Assembly (NCBI GenBank): GCA_911728435.2
Contig: OU452198.1
Coordinates: 29,045,902-29,109,901 of the forward strand
Source of the DNA: Apoderus coryli
Taxonomy: Eukaryota; Arthropoda; Insecta; Coleoptera; Attelabidae
Reading direction: 5' to 3'
DNA: 64,000 nt
Shown here: positions 10,746 to 22,005 of the stretch, in pieces
How the letters are laid out: every line of letters starts with the position of its first letter
Position numbering within the stretch: the stretch's first letter is position 1
Notes under the pieces: generated by a model
Seen by the model: the letters and a program-made list of their open reading frames with translations, nothing else
Told to the model about the DNA's origin: nothing
Databases searched by the model: none
Made by a program: the position numbers and the translations under genes

Positions 10746-10867
10746 AATTTTTTTCAGTTTACTTTTTTCTTGGGGTGTTCGGTTCTTATAAAAATTCCTC
10801 TTTATTCTACATAAAAATATTCATGTTTATTTTCGTCACTATCACACAGATATCAAAACAAACGACG

Positions 10868-10895
10868 TTTCGTTACTAATTAGTAACTTCCTCAG
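10868..10895 (-). ncRNA. Hammerhead-ribozyme-like motif
   Basis: The minus strand reads CTGAGGA, one extra A, a 16 nt perfect palindrome that can form stem II, then GAAAC. The canonical core is CUGANGA, stem II, GAAA. The extra base before stem II is seen in every copy in this window, so self-cleavage is uncertain. Confidence 0.45.
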
Positions 10896-11130
10896 GTTGA
10901 AACATGTTGTATTGAAAGTATTGAATACTTTCAATACAACATATAGGTATTGAATACTTTAAATACAACATATCGGACAATAGCTTCCATCTTTTTAAAT
11001 AAATATGTATTTTATTATATTTAAATGTTTTAAATGTGTTTGTAAATATAATGAAAATTGTTTGTTCTTTTATTGATATTGACGTATTGGAATTTGTGTT
11101 AGAAAGAAAAGGAAAAAAAAATGTTTCAAC

Positions 11131-11158
11131 CTGAGGAAGTCACTAATTAGTAACGAAA
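11131..11158 (+). ncRNA. Hammerhead-ribozyme-like motif
   Basis: Mirror copy of 10868-10895 in the right arm of the foldback. One change (GTCAC for GTTAC) creates a C/A mismatch in the putative stem II. Confidence 0.4.
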
Positions 11159-11280
11159 CGTCGTTTGTTTTGATATCTGTGTGATAGTGACGAAAATAAA
11201 CATGAATATTTTTATGTAGAATAAAGAGGAATTTTTATAAGAACCGAACACCCCAAGAAAAAAGTAAACTGAAAAAAATT

Positions 11281-11699
11281 AGAATAGCGGTTCAAGAATA
11301 ATAAAAAAAAAATAGTTTTAATTTTTACCTGGAAACCGGAATGACAAATGTATTTGTTGGAAACCACCATTAATCCAGCTTTATCGGCTATACTCGAAGA
11401 CAATTATCATTACCGTGAATAGAACCGAATCTTCCAAATAAGTTGGGGCGCCTCCACATTATGCGATGCCCTTAAGGCAAATCCTTAGATGCCATTTGTC
11501 CTGGGTAATGGATAGATGCACTAGCCTGTACGTTCTCTCAATTTATCAATGGTGGACATAAATTCATGCAACATCGCAATAATCATTAGAAAATGCGAAA
11601 CAACGGCACACTGAACCGAAAAGGTACGTGATATTAATAAAAAAGTGCTTCAAATCAATGAACGTCAACATTAAATTTGAGCCGATGATGGGTGACATT
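11281..11699. other. Intronic, no gene recognised
   Basis: No ORF or repeat structure beyond the foldback edge and the beginning of the 65 bp array. Confidence 0.45.
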
Positions 11700-11990
11700 A
11701 ATACAATGAACGTTCGTACATAAATTCGGTAGCGAATTCTGTACGTTGAATTAATAAATAAAGAACATAAATTTATGCTCGCCGGTTATTGATCTTACGA
11801 ATGATGGACATTAATGTATAACTCCTGTACGTTAAAACGATGTTACCAGGTTGTTAATGTTACGAACGATGAAGATTAGTTTATGTCTCCAATACGTAAA
11901 ACCGATGTTAGCTGGTTATTAATGTTACGAACTAGAAACATGAATCTATGACTTTTGTACGTTAAACCAATGTTAGCTGATTATTACATT
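11700..11990. repeat. 65 bp tandem repeat, about 4 degenerate units
   Basis: Three successive starts GTTATTGATCTTACGAATGA, GTTGTTAATGTTACGAACGA and GTTATTAATGTTACGAACTA are spaced exactly 65 bp, each followed by a GTACGTTAAA(A/C)C(G/C)ATGTTA block. A diverged unit precedes and another follows. A related block in reverse orientation (CATTGGTTTTACGTACA) occurs at about 14325. Confidence 0.8.
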
Positions 11991-12299
11991 GGGTTATAAT
12001 AATTGGTTTACGTAATTGTGTTCGCCGGAAATTATTATTACAAAAGATTGAGATTATTGTTCTGTATTCAATCAATAATCGCGAGCATATAGGTACATAT
12101 GTATTATGTGTACTGCAAAGTGCAGTATGGTTCAAATATACTAGTACCAATGGTTAGAGAATTTAAAAGCCCAAATAAGACTCAAAGTTATCTTGCTGTA
12201 TGTCCATTGATTTGATGCACCTGCTTTGTAAATAAATTAAATCATATTTGTACGACACTCGAAATCTAAAGGCTTTATTTTTAATTTAGTTAATATTAA

Positions 12300-13398
12300 A
12301 TGCTAAACATGTCAGATTCGTCTGTCGTCTGAGTTGAAAAGGGAGAAAAAACTATATTTGGAAACTAAAGTCCGCGGAAATTCTTCTAAACAAAATTGGA
12401 AATTATTACGAGATCTAAACATTTATGCAAGGGAAAATATTTATCACAATACCGTCTTTTATTCATGATGTTGATAATATTAATGATTTTTTTGTGGCCA
12501 CTTCTACCAACAATCCGGACCCAGGAACGATCAATTTTTACTTAGGTAATAAAATTAGCCCTGATATTAACTTTGAATTTACAATGGTGGATCATGGGGA
12601 GATCATGGGGAGATCATGGGGAGATGCATTGGTTGGGATTAAGTCAAATGCTGTAGGCAGTGACATGATCAGTATTTATATGCTAGTCGTAGTAGTAGTT
12701 GTCCGTTTATAATGCCCTTTATACAGCATCTAGTTAATTACTATATAGAAACGAAGAACTTCCCAACATGTTGGAAAGAAGCCAATGTCATTCTAATCCC
12801 AAAACTAAAACTCCATCAACATTTAAGGATCTTATAGACCGATTAATATACTCCCAGCGATCTCCAAGGTTATTGAGAGAGTGATCTGCAATCAAATGAA
12901 AACATATCTTGAGGGCATGGGTTGTTGTCGGAGGTCCAGTCTGGGTTCCGTCAGGGTCACAGTTGCTCCACGACATGACTTAAAAAACTGGATGATGCAT
13001 TGGGGGCGGTAGATAAGGGTCGATTGACGGCATTGCTGCTGTTGGACTACGCAAGGGGCATTTGACCGCATTGGTCATGGTTTGTTGCTGGCCATTGTGG
13101 GTTACCTGGGCTTTGGGGAGTCTGCTGTGTCTCTACTCGGAACATATGTGAATGATAGAAGTCAGGTTGTCATTTTGGGAACGGCAGTGTCTGGGCCCAG
13201 GACATTGCGTAGTGCCGCAGAGCATCCAGGAATCATTGCCTTTTTTATGTATCAGGGTTTTTGTTGTTGTTATTATTATGCAGTTATCTTTAGTATTGCT
13301 AATATGTTAAGCTAAGAGGCTGTGCATCGACTTCGCCTTTTGTGTAACTTTTCTAAGTTCTCAATAAAGTCATTTATTATATTATTATTATTATTAAT
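12300..13398 (+). mobile_element. Decayed LINE with ATT-repeat tail
   Basis: Broken plus-strand RT coding (12360-13240) is followed by a 3-prime region and AATAAAGTCATTTATTATA plus ATT repeats (13365-13396). It contains a small in-frame triplication, ATCATGGGGAG three times at 12593-12624. The 5-prime border is not sharp. Confidence 0.75.
12360..13240 (+). pseudogene. LINE reverse transcriptase, heavily broken
   Basis: Recognisable pieces in order are IKSNAVGSDMISIYML (RT motif 1 region), NYYIETKNFPTCWKEANVI, ILIPK, LPAISKVIERVICNQM, and a degenerate LDYARG for the LDxSKAFD catalytic-Asp motif, which has lost its Asp context. Many frameshifts and stops separate them. The equivalent motifs in the better-preserved LINE at 17116-18700 are IKSNASGHDRISMQML and LLPVLSKVLERVVFNQV, so both belong to one LINE group. 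The YADD box is not readable. Confidence 0.75.
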
Positions 13399-14784
13399 CA
13401 AAATAACAGGTTTTTAAGTAAACAGTGTGCGCCTTTAGAATAGACTTATAGAACCCATAAGTACGGTTGAATTGCAGATTTTCTTCCTTTAAGGTTTATT
13501 ATATGTTCTTCTATTTCTTAAACTGTTTTAGCACAAAATAAAAAAGATTCTTGAGAGTCTTTTATTGTGTACTTTAAATGGCTTATCTTTCCACTGGCAC
13601 CTTTGGAACATAGCTTAGCGGATAGCACTAAATATCCATGAAGAGCCCATAAAATTTCTCCCCTCGTATCGGCGGGTTTTCAACATTACAAAGGAATACC
13701 GCACTGTGTTTTTTTTCGTTTTAAACTGACTTTAGTTTTGTACTTTACTAAATGGTACTTATATAAAAGGATTACTACTTACCTTATATTTCTACATTTG
13801 TTGTATTATTTGGGAATAAATTTTAAAAATAGATTTAGGAACACACCTAACTTTTCAACTGTATACATTTAACTAAACAAAACAAAAAGGAGGCGTAAAC
13901 ATAAAGTCTATGAGAATGTCATAATGTCAATGTTTTGAGTATTCAGTCTATGGTCCGGGTGCATTGATTTGCGCGCGTTATTCAGAATTTAATGGTTAGG
14001 TTCGTAAAATTAATGCTTAGCATCCATTGAATCAACGATGATCGTTTATTAGTTTTTATGTTCGCTGTTCATGGGTGTATGATTTACAAATTATTGTGTT
14101 AAAGGCGAAGAGCATAAATTAATAAATTTAAAACAATTAAGCAATAAATAGTGACATTATATTGATGAAAAAAAACATAAATTTTCGATGTCTTGCATTT
14201 ATTGATTAATGTTTCATCGTACATTGTTTCTATGTATGAAATTATTAATTTATGATCAAAATTCATTGTAACAGTGACCAATTCATAGTATTAATGTTCA
14301 AAATATTGATGACAACCATTCATTGGTTTTACGTACAATATTTTTTTCAGTGCAACGTATCGTTAACGAATGCAGCCTAATTAATTATCGAGCAGCAGCA
14401 GCTGCGGCACTAGATCCAATAAAATAAAATAACAGCAAATACAAATATAGGGATAGTGTACGTGAAATAATTCAGTCGAACAGCGTTAGAAATATTTTGG
14501 TAAAAATTCAGTCTTTATATTTTATTTATTTCCACTAGGTTTTTGTAGTACTATCATTCTATATATTTTTGGTAGTACTGATACATTTCTTGTATATGCA
14601 TGAATATCCCTCATATACATGATTATTTATTTTTGATTAATGTATTTCATTTTTGGGTTTAAATAAATATAAAAACCATTTATTATAAGTCAATATTTTC
14701 CGTCTTATTAACATCATTTTACATTATAAGTACATAGCAAACAATTATTATTATCTCTTATTGTTCATATATTGGGGAACTGAA
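13399..14784. other. Intronic, no gene recognised
   Basis: AT-rich. 13960-14350 contains blocks loosely resembling inverted copies of the 65 bp array at 11700-11990. A short CAG run lies at 14391-14402. Confidence 0.45.
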
Positions 14785-14798
14785 TTCGAGCGATCCCG

Positions 14799-15528
14799 AT
14801 GTGTAAATTGAGTATTGCTCATTTAAATGACATATCACTATTAAATAAGTTGGACGATACATTTAATTTAATAAACAATCATGACATATTCGCAGTATCG
14901 GAAACTTGGCTAACAGATGCAATTCCTAACAATCTTATCAGTATCCAGGGTTATGACATTTTTCGTGAGGATCGTAACACGGGCACCCGTGGAGGAGGAG
15001 TGGCAATACTTGTAAGAAACACTTACAAATGTAATCGTCTCACTGTTTCTTTTACGAACGAAAACGATATTGAACATTTATGGATAAAAGCCACTTTCAA
15101 TAAATCGTCTATTGCCATCTGTGTATTAGAGCTCCAAACTCAGAATTACGTAACTGCATTCAGGTTTTAGACAACGTTTTACCTGTTTTGTTGACCGAGC
15201 ACGATACTGTTATTGCTTTAGGAGATTTGAACGTCAATATGTTTCGATCTAAAAATCCTTTAGCGCACTGTTTCAACGCATACGATTTTGTTCAGCTAGT
15301 GGAGGAGTCAACTCGTATTACCCATACTAGTGAAACTCTCCTTGATGTCATTTTTATAAATAGCCCTAAATTAATTCAAACGTGTGGGACAATGAATACC
15401 GATCATATTTCTGATCATCATCTGATATTTTGTGAGCTTGATATTAAGACAGAAAAGCCAAGACAAAAATTCGTTACATTTAGAAATTTTAAGCATTTTA
15501 ATAATATGAAATTTGAACATGATATTAA
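14799..15528 (+). pseudogene. LINE AP-type endonuclease domain
   Basis: It nicks target DNA to prime reverse transcription. Motifs in order are LSIAHLNDISLLNKLD, FAVSETWL (catalytic Glu), RGGGVAILVR, IALGDLNVNM (Asp/Asn), LDVIFIN and SDHHLIFCELD (Asp-His). All the usual catalytic residues are visible, so the enzyme core is intact in sequence. The reading frame is broken once near 15130-15150: the first open part ends at 15170 and the second begins before 15188. The frame runs straight into the piggyBac insertion at 15528. Downstream of the insert it resumes with two stop codons. Confidence 0.88.
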
Positions 15529-17068
15529 CCCATTAATCCCCAACGTTGCGTAAACGAAACATTTTTTAAATATTTTTTTTTCAATGTGCCAGTAAAAAAA
15601 AAATACTTTTTTGTTGCTACAATTTTTTCAAAATGGAACAAAGACTTTACGTTTTAAGAAATAAGTCGACAGAGTCAAGATATTTATTTTGTGCGAATTT
15701 ATGAACTCGCAACATTTTGAGATTTATCATTTCATATATTCGTCAATCTATTCGTCTGACACAGAAACGGCTGAGATATTTCAAATTATGGATTTAGATT
15801 CCCATGACCTTTAGTAAAAAGGGCGTTATATGATATTTTACAAAACATGTATAGTTTTTGCATATTGGATCATTTTTCCTAATGTTGCGTATACGCAACG
15901 TTGGGAATTCCGGTAAGAAGGCGCCATAATGTCGCGCCCTTCGCTGACCCACAATTAGGTAGCATTTATTTTGTTTCTTACATTATTTGTGTGTGATTCT
16001 TCTTAGTGAGTGTCAACAAAGATACTAAGTTATAATTATTGTGATTTAAAATTATATTATATATAAAATATAAAGGGAAGCTCTGGAAAATATTGACTTG
16101 AAGTAAGTTATAATTATGGTTCTGTTTGTTAAATTTTTTTCTAAAATAATTTGTTTGGTTATAGTGATGTCTTGGAAAAACAGAATGCCTTTGTCATCTG
16201 CTGAGCTTTTAGCTACATTGGAGGAGGATGAGGATTTACTGCAGACTGATACCGTTGATGCAGTATATATTCCGCCACCCGTAGATGCACTTACAGACGA
16301 AGAGGAGCTTGACGAAGATATATGTGAGAACGTTGAAGATTTGCCAGATGTTGCGGGGACCTACGAAATACACGCAAATTTGTCTGATACTTCTGAAGCC
16401 TTAGATGATGAATCTTTACCGTCAAATTCCAAAAAAAGCAAAACTATGTGCAAAAAATATAAAAATGAAGTCGAAGAAAACTCTACCGAAGTGGAGAAAA
16501 GAGACTCCAATATATACAACAGGACCATATAATGAAGATAATAATAACTTGGAACAAATTGAAAACAGAGTTTACGGTAAAAGCCCTTTGGAAGTTTTTT
16601 CCTTGTACTTCAGTGAAGAAGTTTGGGAAAAAATAATATCTTATACAAGAAAATATGCTCACGACAATAATCGGCATTCATTTGATATTGATAAAACAAG
16701 CCTAAAGCGATTTTTCGGCATACCCATTTTTTCGGGATACCATACGTTACCAGCTACAAAACTCTATTGGTCAAAAGACAACAAAACAAGAAGAAGATGC
16801 CGACAGTGTAAAAACAACACAATATACATGTGTGCTAAATGTAAGGTGCATCTTCACACAAACTGTTTTGAAATATTTCACACTAAGTAGTAGTAGTATC
16901 TGTTTACCGTAAATCCCAATGTTGCGTATACGCAACATTTTTTTGTAAGAAAACTAAAAACTTGTATTTTTTTTAACTTGATAAACAGTTATTTGGACAT
17001 AGGTTTAATAATAAAATAAACTAAAATCACCGAAATTGTTTGATTTTCCAAGCTTGGGAATTAATGGG
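15529..17068 (+). mobile_element. piggyBac element, internally deleted (1540 bp)
   Basis: It is flanked by TTAA at 15525-15528 and 17069-17072. The ends are CCCATTAATCCCCAA and its inverted partner (one mismatch in 15 bp), with the CCC...GGG termini typical of piggyBac. Inside each end is a perfect palindrome GTTGCGTATACGCAAC (about 15885-15900 and 16920-16935). These are likely subterminal transposase-binding repeats; the left tip also starts a diverged version. It carries a broken transposase gene. Confidence 0.93.
16166..16890 (+). pseudogene. piggyBac transposase, frameshifted and deleted
   Basis: The start is taken as the ATG at 16166, where MSWKNRMPLSSAELL opens the acidic N-terminus (IPPPVDALTDEEELDED, DLPDVAGTYEIH) typical of piggyBac-family proteins; the open frame itself runs from 16116. 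A frameshift near 16490 moves coding to another frame, which continues with SPLEVFSLYFSEEVWEKII and IDKTSLKRFFGIPIFSGYH, the start of the core domain. At about 16780 the sequence jumps directly to the C-terminal cysteine-rich finger (CRQC, CAKCKVHLHTNCF). The internal deletion removes all three catalytic aspartates, so the copy cannot make active enzyme. It could be mobilised by a relative. Confidence 0.9.
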
Positions 17069-17115
17069 TTAACTAGATTCCTTAGGATGACATATACTAT
17101 GGCGAATACGTAGAT

Positions 17116-18700
17116 GAAAAAGTTACCATGCTTACTAATTTTATTCAACATTTATTTGACGAACACGCTCCAATATCTACAGTTAGAGTGAGTAAACCAA
17201 GAGCCCCTTGGCTGACACCAAACTTAAAGGAAATATTTCGGTTACGTGATAAAGCTCTGGCAAAATTTAAGAAAAATAGAACTGATGTTAATTGGAATGA
17301 TTATAAAAGACTACGAAACCTAGCTGTTTCTTCACTGAGAGCCCAGAAATGCGCATATTTGAATTATATTAACAATAAAGCAGATCAGAGACTTGTTTTC
17401 AAAACCATAAAAGAATTAAATATAAATGTTAAAAGAAATCCGCAAATACCAGACTCTTTACAGGATGTCGAGCAAATTAACGATTATTTTATTTCGGTGT
17501 TTAACAGAAACAATAATTGTAATGACAAAAAGGACTTTTATAAAAATAATAGATTACATGATGTTTCTGATACTTTTCAATTTTCTATGGTGGGAATACC
17601 TGAGATAATAAGAGCCATTAAAACTATTAAATCAAATGCCTCTGGACATGACAGAATATCTATGCAAATGCTGTCCCTCTGCCTGCATAAAATAGCATCT
17701 CATTTCTTGCACATTCTAAATTGTTGCCTAGAAATCGGTTATTTCCCCAAACAATGGAAGACAGCTGTAGTCTACCCTTTACCAAAAACTCATCAACCAC
17801 GATCTATATCCGATTTGCGACCAACTAGTCTTTTGCCTGTTCTATCAAAAGTGCTGGAGAGAGTTGTATTTAATCAAGTCAATGATTATATCACAAAATA
17901 TAATTTATTACCAAAACAGTCGGGTTTCAGGAGAATGCATAGTACCGCTTCAGGCCTACTCGACAGACCGTGTAATACATTCACTTGATCGTAAACTTGC
18001 ATCAATACTGATATCGATTGACTACTCGAAAGCATTCGACACTATAGATCATGAACTGTTGTGCGCTAAGTTGGAATATTGCGGATTTGCTGAAACTTCT
18101 GTTAGTTTCTTCAAAATCTACTTGGATCTCCGTTCCCAATTTGTCAGTATTTCTAATAGAATATCTTCTTTGCAATTTATTATATCGGGTATTCCGTAGG
18201 GTTCCATATTGGGCCCAATATTGTTCACGTTGTACACGGCAGACATATTTGATGTAGTGAAATTCAAACATCTAAGTGCGTATGCGGACAACACCCAAGT
18301 TCTTTTTACTTTTGATCCAAAATACCCCGCGCTATCAAATCAGTTGAATTCTGACCTCAACACCATTTATCATTATTCGCTATCACATAATTTAAAACTG
18401 AATAAGGAGAAAACTTGTGCTCTATTTTTCTCGCAGAAAAACCAGAGAGGTGTTATTGACAATATGCATATTGAAATTGATAATTCAGTTATATCATTTA
18501 ACAAAACCATTAAAATATTAGGGGTCACAGTAGATGAGGATTTGAGATTTTCTCATCACGTTAACAAGAGCATTTTAAACTTTAAATTTCGTAAAAAATT
18601 ATGTGAAAGCCTTGTGTTACCGGTGCTCTCATATTGCGACATTGTTTACTATCCGTGTTTAGATGCGATTACAAAGAAACGTCTGCAGCATGTACTCTAG
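17116..18700 (+). pseudogene. LINE reverse transcriptase, broken
   Basis: Plus-strand RT in several frames: WLTPNLKEIFRLRDKAL (linker after the endonuclease), IKSNASGHDRISMQML, YPLPKTHQPRSISDLRPTS (the usual fingers motif), LSKVLERVVFNQV, then after a frameshift near 17940 SILISIDYSKAFDTIDHELL (motif A, catalytic Asp kept). A stop follows before GSILGPILFTLYTADIF. The catalytic box reads AYADNTQVL: its second Asp has become Asn, which alone would kill activity. It ends with LGVTVDEDLRFSHHV and VLPVLSYCDIVYYPCLDA. The first 286 codons (17128-17988) are open. Confidence 0.9.
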
Positions 18701-19216
18701 CATGTACTGTAGCTCTGATAATGCAGTTTTCCATTACAATTCTTTGAGCTGTGATCTTAAAGACCTAATGCCAAATCAACTGCGTCGTGTGTTAAAGGTT
18801 ACGTATTTGGGGGAGCAATGTTAGTTTGGTAGGGTTGTGCGTTATGTAATTCTTCTTTAACAATAATTTAGTTCATGTTTAATACGTGGATGGATATATA
18901 TTATATGTTTTGTTTAATTTATGTATCTATTATTGATTTATTAGTTTAATGAATAATTACTTGATTGGTAATTTGTACCTATAAAACTGATTACTGAATT
19001 TATGTGCATAGGTATTAATTAATTATAGAAGTATACTTTCTGTTTGTTTTTTTTTTTGTTCTGTTTCATGTTGATTGGTTAAATACCGGAATTAGGTTCA
19101 TATGTTATGTATTTTTTTTATGGTTAAGTTATTAAAAAATAGCCATACACAAAACTTCGCCATTTTGTAAAAAATTTTGTTTTTGCAAATAAAGTCGTTT
19201 ATTATTATTATTAATT

Positions 19217-20192
19217 ACACCTGTTGTCGCGTCAACAGCTACTTTTGTGTACTTATTGTTTTGTTCCTTGAGATTTTAATTTTAATAGGTACGTATTTAA
19301 TTATTATTATAAGCGTTCTATATTTTCTAATTAAGTATTCCCATTACTGAATGCTCTTGTCTGTCTGTGTTTATTAATTCAGTTTCTTAATATGTCGTTG
19401 TGCCGTGTAAATATGCCTTAAGAACCTTACTTATCGTGCACGCGCACCGCAAGAGACATTTTTTATCATCTTGTACTTACTCTTTCTTCAATATTTAATA
19501 AAATAAAATATTTGGTTACATAGTAGTTCAGTATTTGTCGACCCATGTCTCGGTCTGGTTCTACTGAATTAGAACTGAGACCCTTCTAAATTAAACAAAA
19601 TCCAATTATTTTTCAGTTAATAATGTTTTAAACATTCTAAGTGAATACAACTATTTATGTGTAAAGTTCTCGGCATCTAGATGTTTTAGAAGTATGACAG
19701 AACACACACTACAGGTGCTGTTTTGTTCCAAAAAGCTAACGTAAACTATAATAGTGTTCTTAGCTCATGTTTGAGACTTTTTAATGGATTATATTAAATT
19801 CAATAGCAATTTGGCCATTTGACCAATACACACTGACGTACTGGAAAAAGTTCAAATCACTTCTTATGATCTCATAGACGAATTCGGCTGCAATTGTTGG
19901 ATTGGAAACGGGTTCAATTCACCTAGAATATTTTGTTTTTTAGTTGAAATTGCAATGCTTTATGAAGATACTTTTAATGTTTCAAAATCGACCGCTAAAA
20001 ATATGTTTGAATATAAAAATCAGTTCGGAAAAATACAATTGGTTTACAAACTAAAGACATGGTTCAAAAAGTTTAATTATCCTGAACTTTGACACTCATC
20101 TGCTGATGAAGAAACTCCACATTAAATAAAGGTTACCAATAAATTAGTATTTATACCCAATAAATTAGGATTAAGTAATTAGTATTACTTAC
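19217..20192. other. beat intron, no gene recognised
   Basis: AT-rich. A short repeat (AATAAATTAG, three times) at about 20138-20170 lies just outside the beat donor site. Nothing else is supported. Confidence 0.5.
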
Positions 20193-20407
20193 ATCAACGT
20201 GCAGACCATGCAGCGTAAATACACGTGTTGGCGGCTCCTCTTTCGGTACATATCGAAAAAACTCGTCATTTTGACGATACCATTTGACTGAATACAATGG
20301 CGACCCTTCAAGGTCGTAGTCGCAGCTTAATGTGACAGAATGACCTGCACGTACTGCTCTTGGCACGTTGAGTGTCATATTTCTTAAACCAATGCTATTC
20401 CCAATTT
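20193..20407 (-). CDS. beat: Beaten path family Ig protein, exon (first half of Ig domain 1)
   Basis: This 215 nt minus-strand exon has a TTTTTCAG acceptor (AG at 20408-20409) and a GTAAGT donor, giving 71 full codons after two bases that complete the previous codon. It contains LNVPRAVRAGHSVTLSCDYD (beta strand and first Ig cysteine), SPLYSVKWYRQNDEFFRY (the core Trp; K-W-Y is the beat hallmark) and VPKEEPPTRVFTLHGLHVD. It ends in phase 0 and splices cleanly to the exon at 1658-1793. Beat proteins act extracellularly as ligands for Side receptors on motor axons and other neurons. The frame is intact. The upstream exon, which should encode the signal peptide and end in phase 1, was not found up to 64000. 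Confidence 0.9.
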
Positions 20408-20599
20408 CTGAAAAATAAAAAACTCATGAGAATAATATACATATATAAAGTTATATTCTGTTTTTAATGTCAAAAGTTTAAGTGTTACTTTGTTTGTTAC
20501 TCATGTTGCTGTGACCACTAGAAATTTGGTTTCCAAGCAAAATCTTTTATCTGAAAATGCTGCATGTAAAATTGCACAATTACATTACTAAATATATCT

Positions 20600-20705
20600 A
20601 TATTAAAAAAGACTTGTCCTATACAATAAAAATAGCAAAAGGCCCGGTATAGATTCTTGCGGATCACCAGAGATGACAGACTTTGCAGTGGATGACATAT
20701 TTATT
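20600..20705 (-). pseudogene. LINE RT motif remnant
   Basis: The minus-strand frame reads SVISGDPQESIPGLLLFLLY, a degenerate copy of the LINE RT motif [20 protein letters not shown]. Only about 30 codons are recognisable. It has no tail or other motif. Confidence 0.6.
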
Positions 20706-22005
20706 GTTCACGGAAACAACTTGAGTACGGAACATATAAGTAATTTCGAATAAATGAAACTGTGACTATCAAAACCATAATATATTATTATTTGATATTT
20801 CATTACATAAGGTGTCCGTAAAGTAACAGAATGGGCGATTATATTCAAAATGGTACATACAACACAGAAAAAAAAACTTGGTTTATCCAAATAAAAAATA
20901 TTATTTAGAGGTGAATTTGCTAGTTTTCGCAAAATTTTTGTTAAAGTAGTAAATGTAGTTATCAAGTATGAGTAACTACATTATCTAAAAACGACAATTT
21001 TTCCTGCTAAGGTGATATCTTCTCATCTAAACGAGACTTGTATGTGCATTAGTTAAATAAGATTTCAAATTGTGAACCTATATAAAATTTTATTTGCGCT
21101 AAATGAGTTCGGTATTCTGTTTGAATTAGGTATTGTACACCTACAGATTTCCATACGTACCCACTTAGGTGTAGCTATTATTATTAAGAAAATACTTAAT
21201 GAGGTAATTAGGTAGGTACCTATACGTACCTAACTATTCTCAAAAATCGTTTTATGAAACCCAAAACTAAATTAGTTCTAATAGGAACATATACCTACCT
21301 ACCTATTAATTTTATTTATCTGCTTTAGTATATTAATGGACCTAGGTATGTGCATTATAATATTTAAGTATAAATAAGATTTTAACAACTAAGTAAGTAC
21401 ATAGCTAAAATAGGCACTGATTTAATTAAATCTGTGTAATAGTTATTTTACCTAATACTTCTCATTTACAAAATTTCTATCCTCCAAAATACCTATCGAA
21501 TTATTTTATCTGGTAGAGATGGGAACCTATAGTTGTCTACATAAGTCGTCATTCTATTCCAGCCAACGGTTATTCCCCGTTCTACCTAATGTGTTTGTCC
21601 CCGCTGCTAGTCCACGTACCTAAAACCCTTTGTAGAAGCAGGTGCCGACAATAACATCTTCTATGTGTACCACGTTGTACCTAGCGCGTCTCACTTGGTG
21701 TAGAGGGAGGGGGTTTCATTTTGGTATTTCTTGATTAGAGTCTTGGCGTCGCTCTAACTAGGATCTAGTTATTTGGTGTTCTAATCTGAAGATATTTTAA
21801 TTTAATATATTAAATTTTGATTTATTGATAGTAAGTGTATACCTAGATATTGATATCCCAATTTCTACAAGTGGTGAGGACGGACTAGGCATACAGACAG
21901 TAACAGATATGTATTATACCAATGTGCATCCAACATAATTAAGTGTACTTAGTGATTAGTTTGGTGTGTTGAGTTTTGTTAAATATTCATATATTATTAA
22001 TAACA

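Larger units (their letters stand above)
10746..11280. repeat. Foldback of Penelope-type ends, 160 bp arms
   Basis: 10746-10911 and 11124-11280 are inverted copies with about one mismatch in the aligned core, around a 212 bp spacer. Each arm carries on its outward-reading strand CTGAGGA, a self-complementary GTTACTAATTAGTAAC (perfect in the left arm, one change in the right), then GAAACGTCG. This is a hammerhead-ribozyme-like arrangement known from Penelope-like element termini. No coding sequence is present. The spacer begins with a separate perfect hairpin (10904-10942). Confidence 0.75.
14785..19216 (+). mobile_element. Nearly full-coding LINE, interrupted by piggyBac
   Basis: Endonuclease (14799-15528) and reverse transcriptase (17116-18700) are on the plus strand, with a 3-prime tail AATAAAGTCGTTTATTATT plus ATT repeats at 19190-19213. 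A piggyBac element (15529-17068) interrupts it at a TTAA. Without the insert it is about 2.9 kb and lacks an obvious ORF1, so it is probably 5-prime truncated. The motif style is that of CR1/L2-type or Jockey-type LINEs. Confidence 0.9.

Noticed and set aside
11700..11990. CRISPR array
   Set aside because: Units are contiguous 65 bp degenerate repeats without unique spacers, in insect nuclear DNA.
20101..20125. CTGATGA followed by GAAAC as another hammerhead-like site
   Set aside because: No room for a stem between the two boxes.
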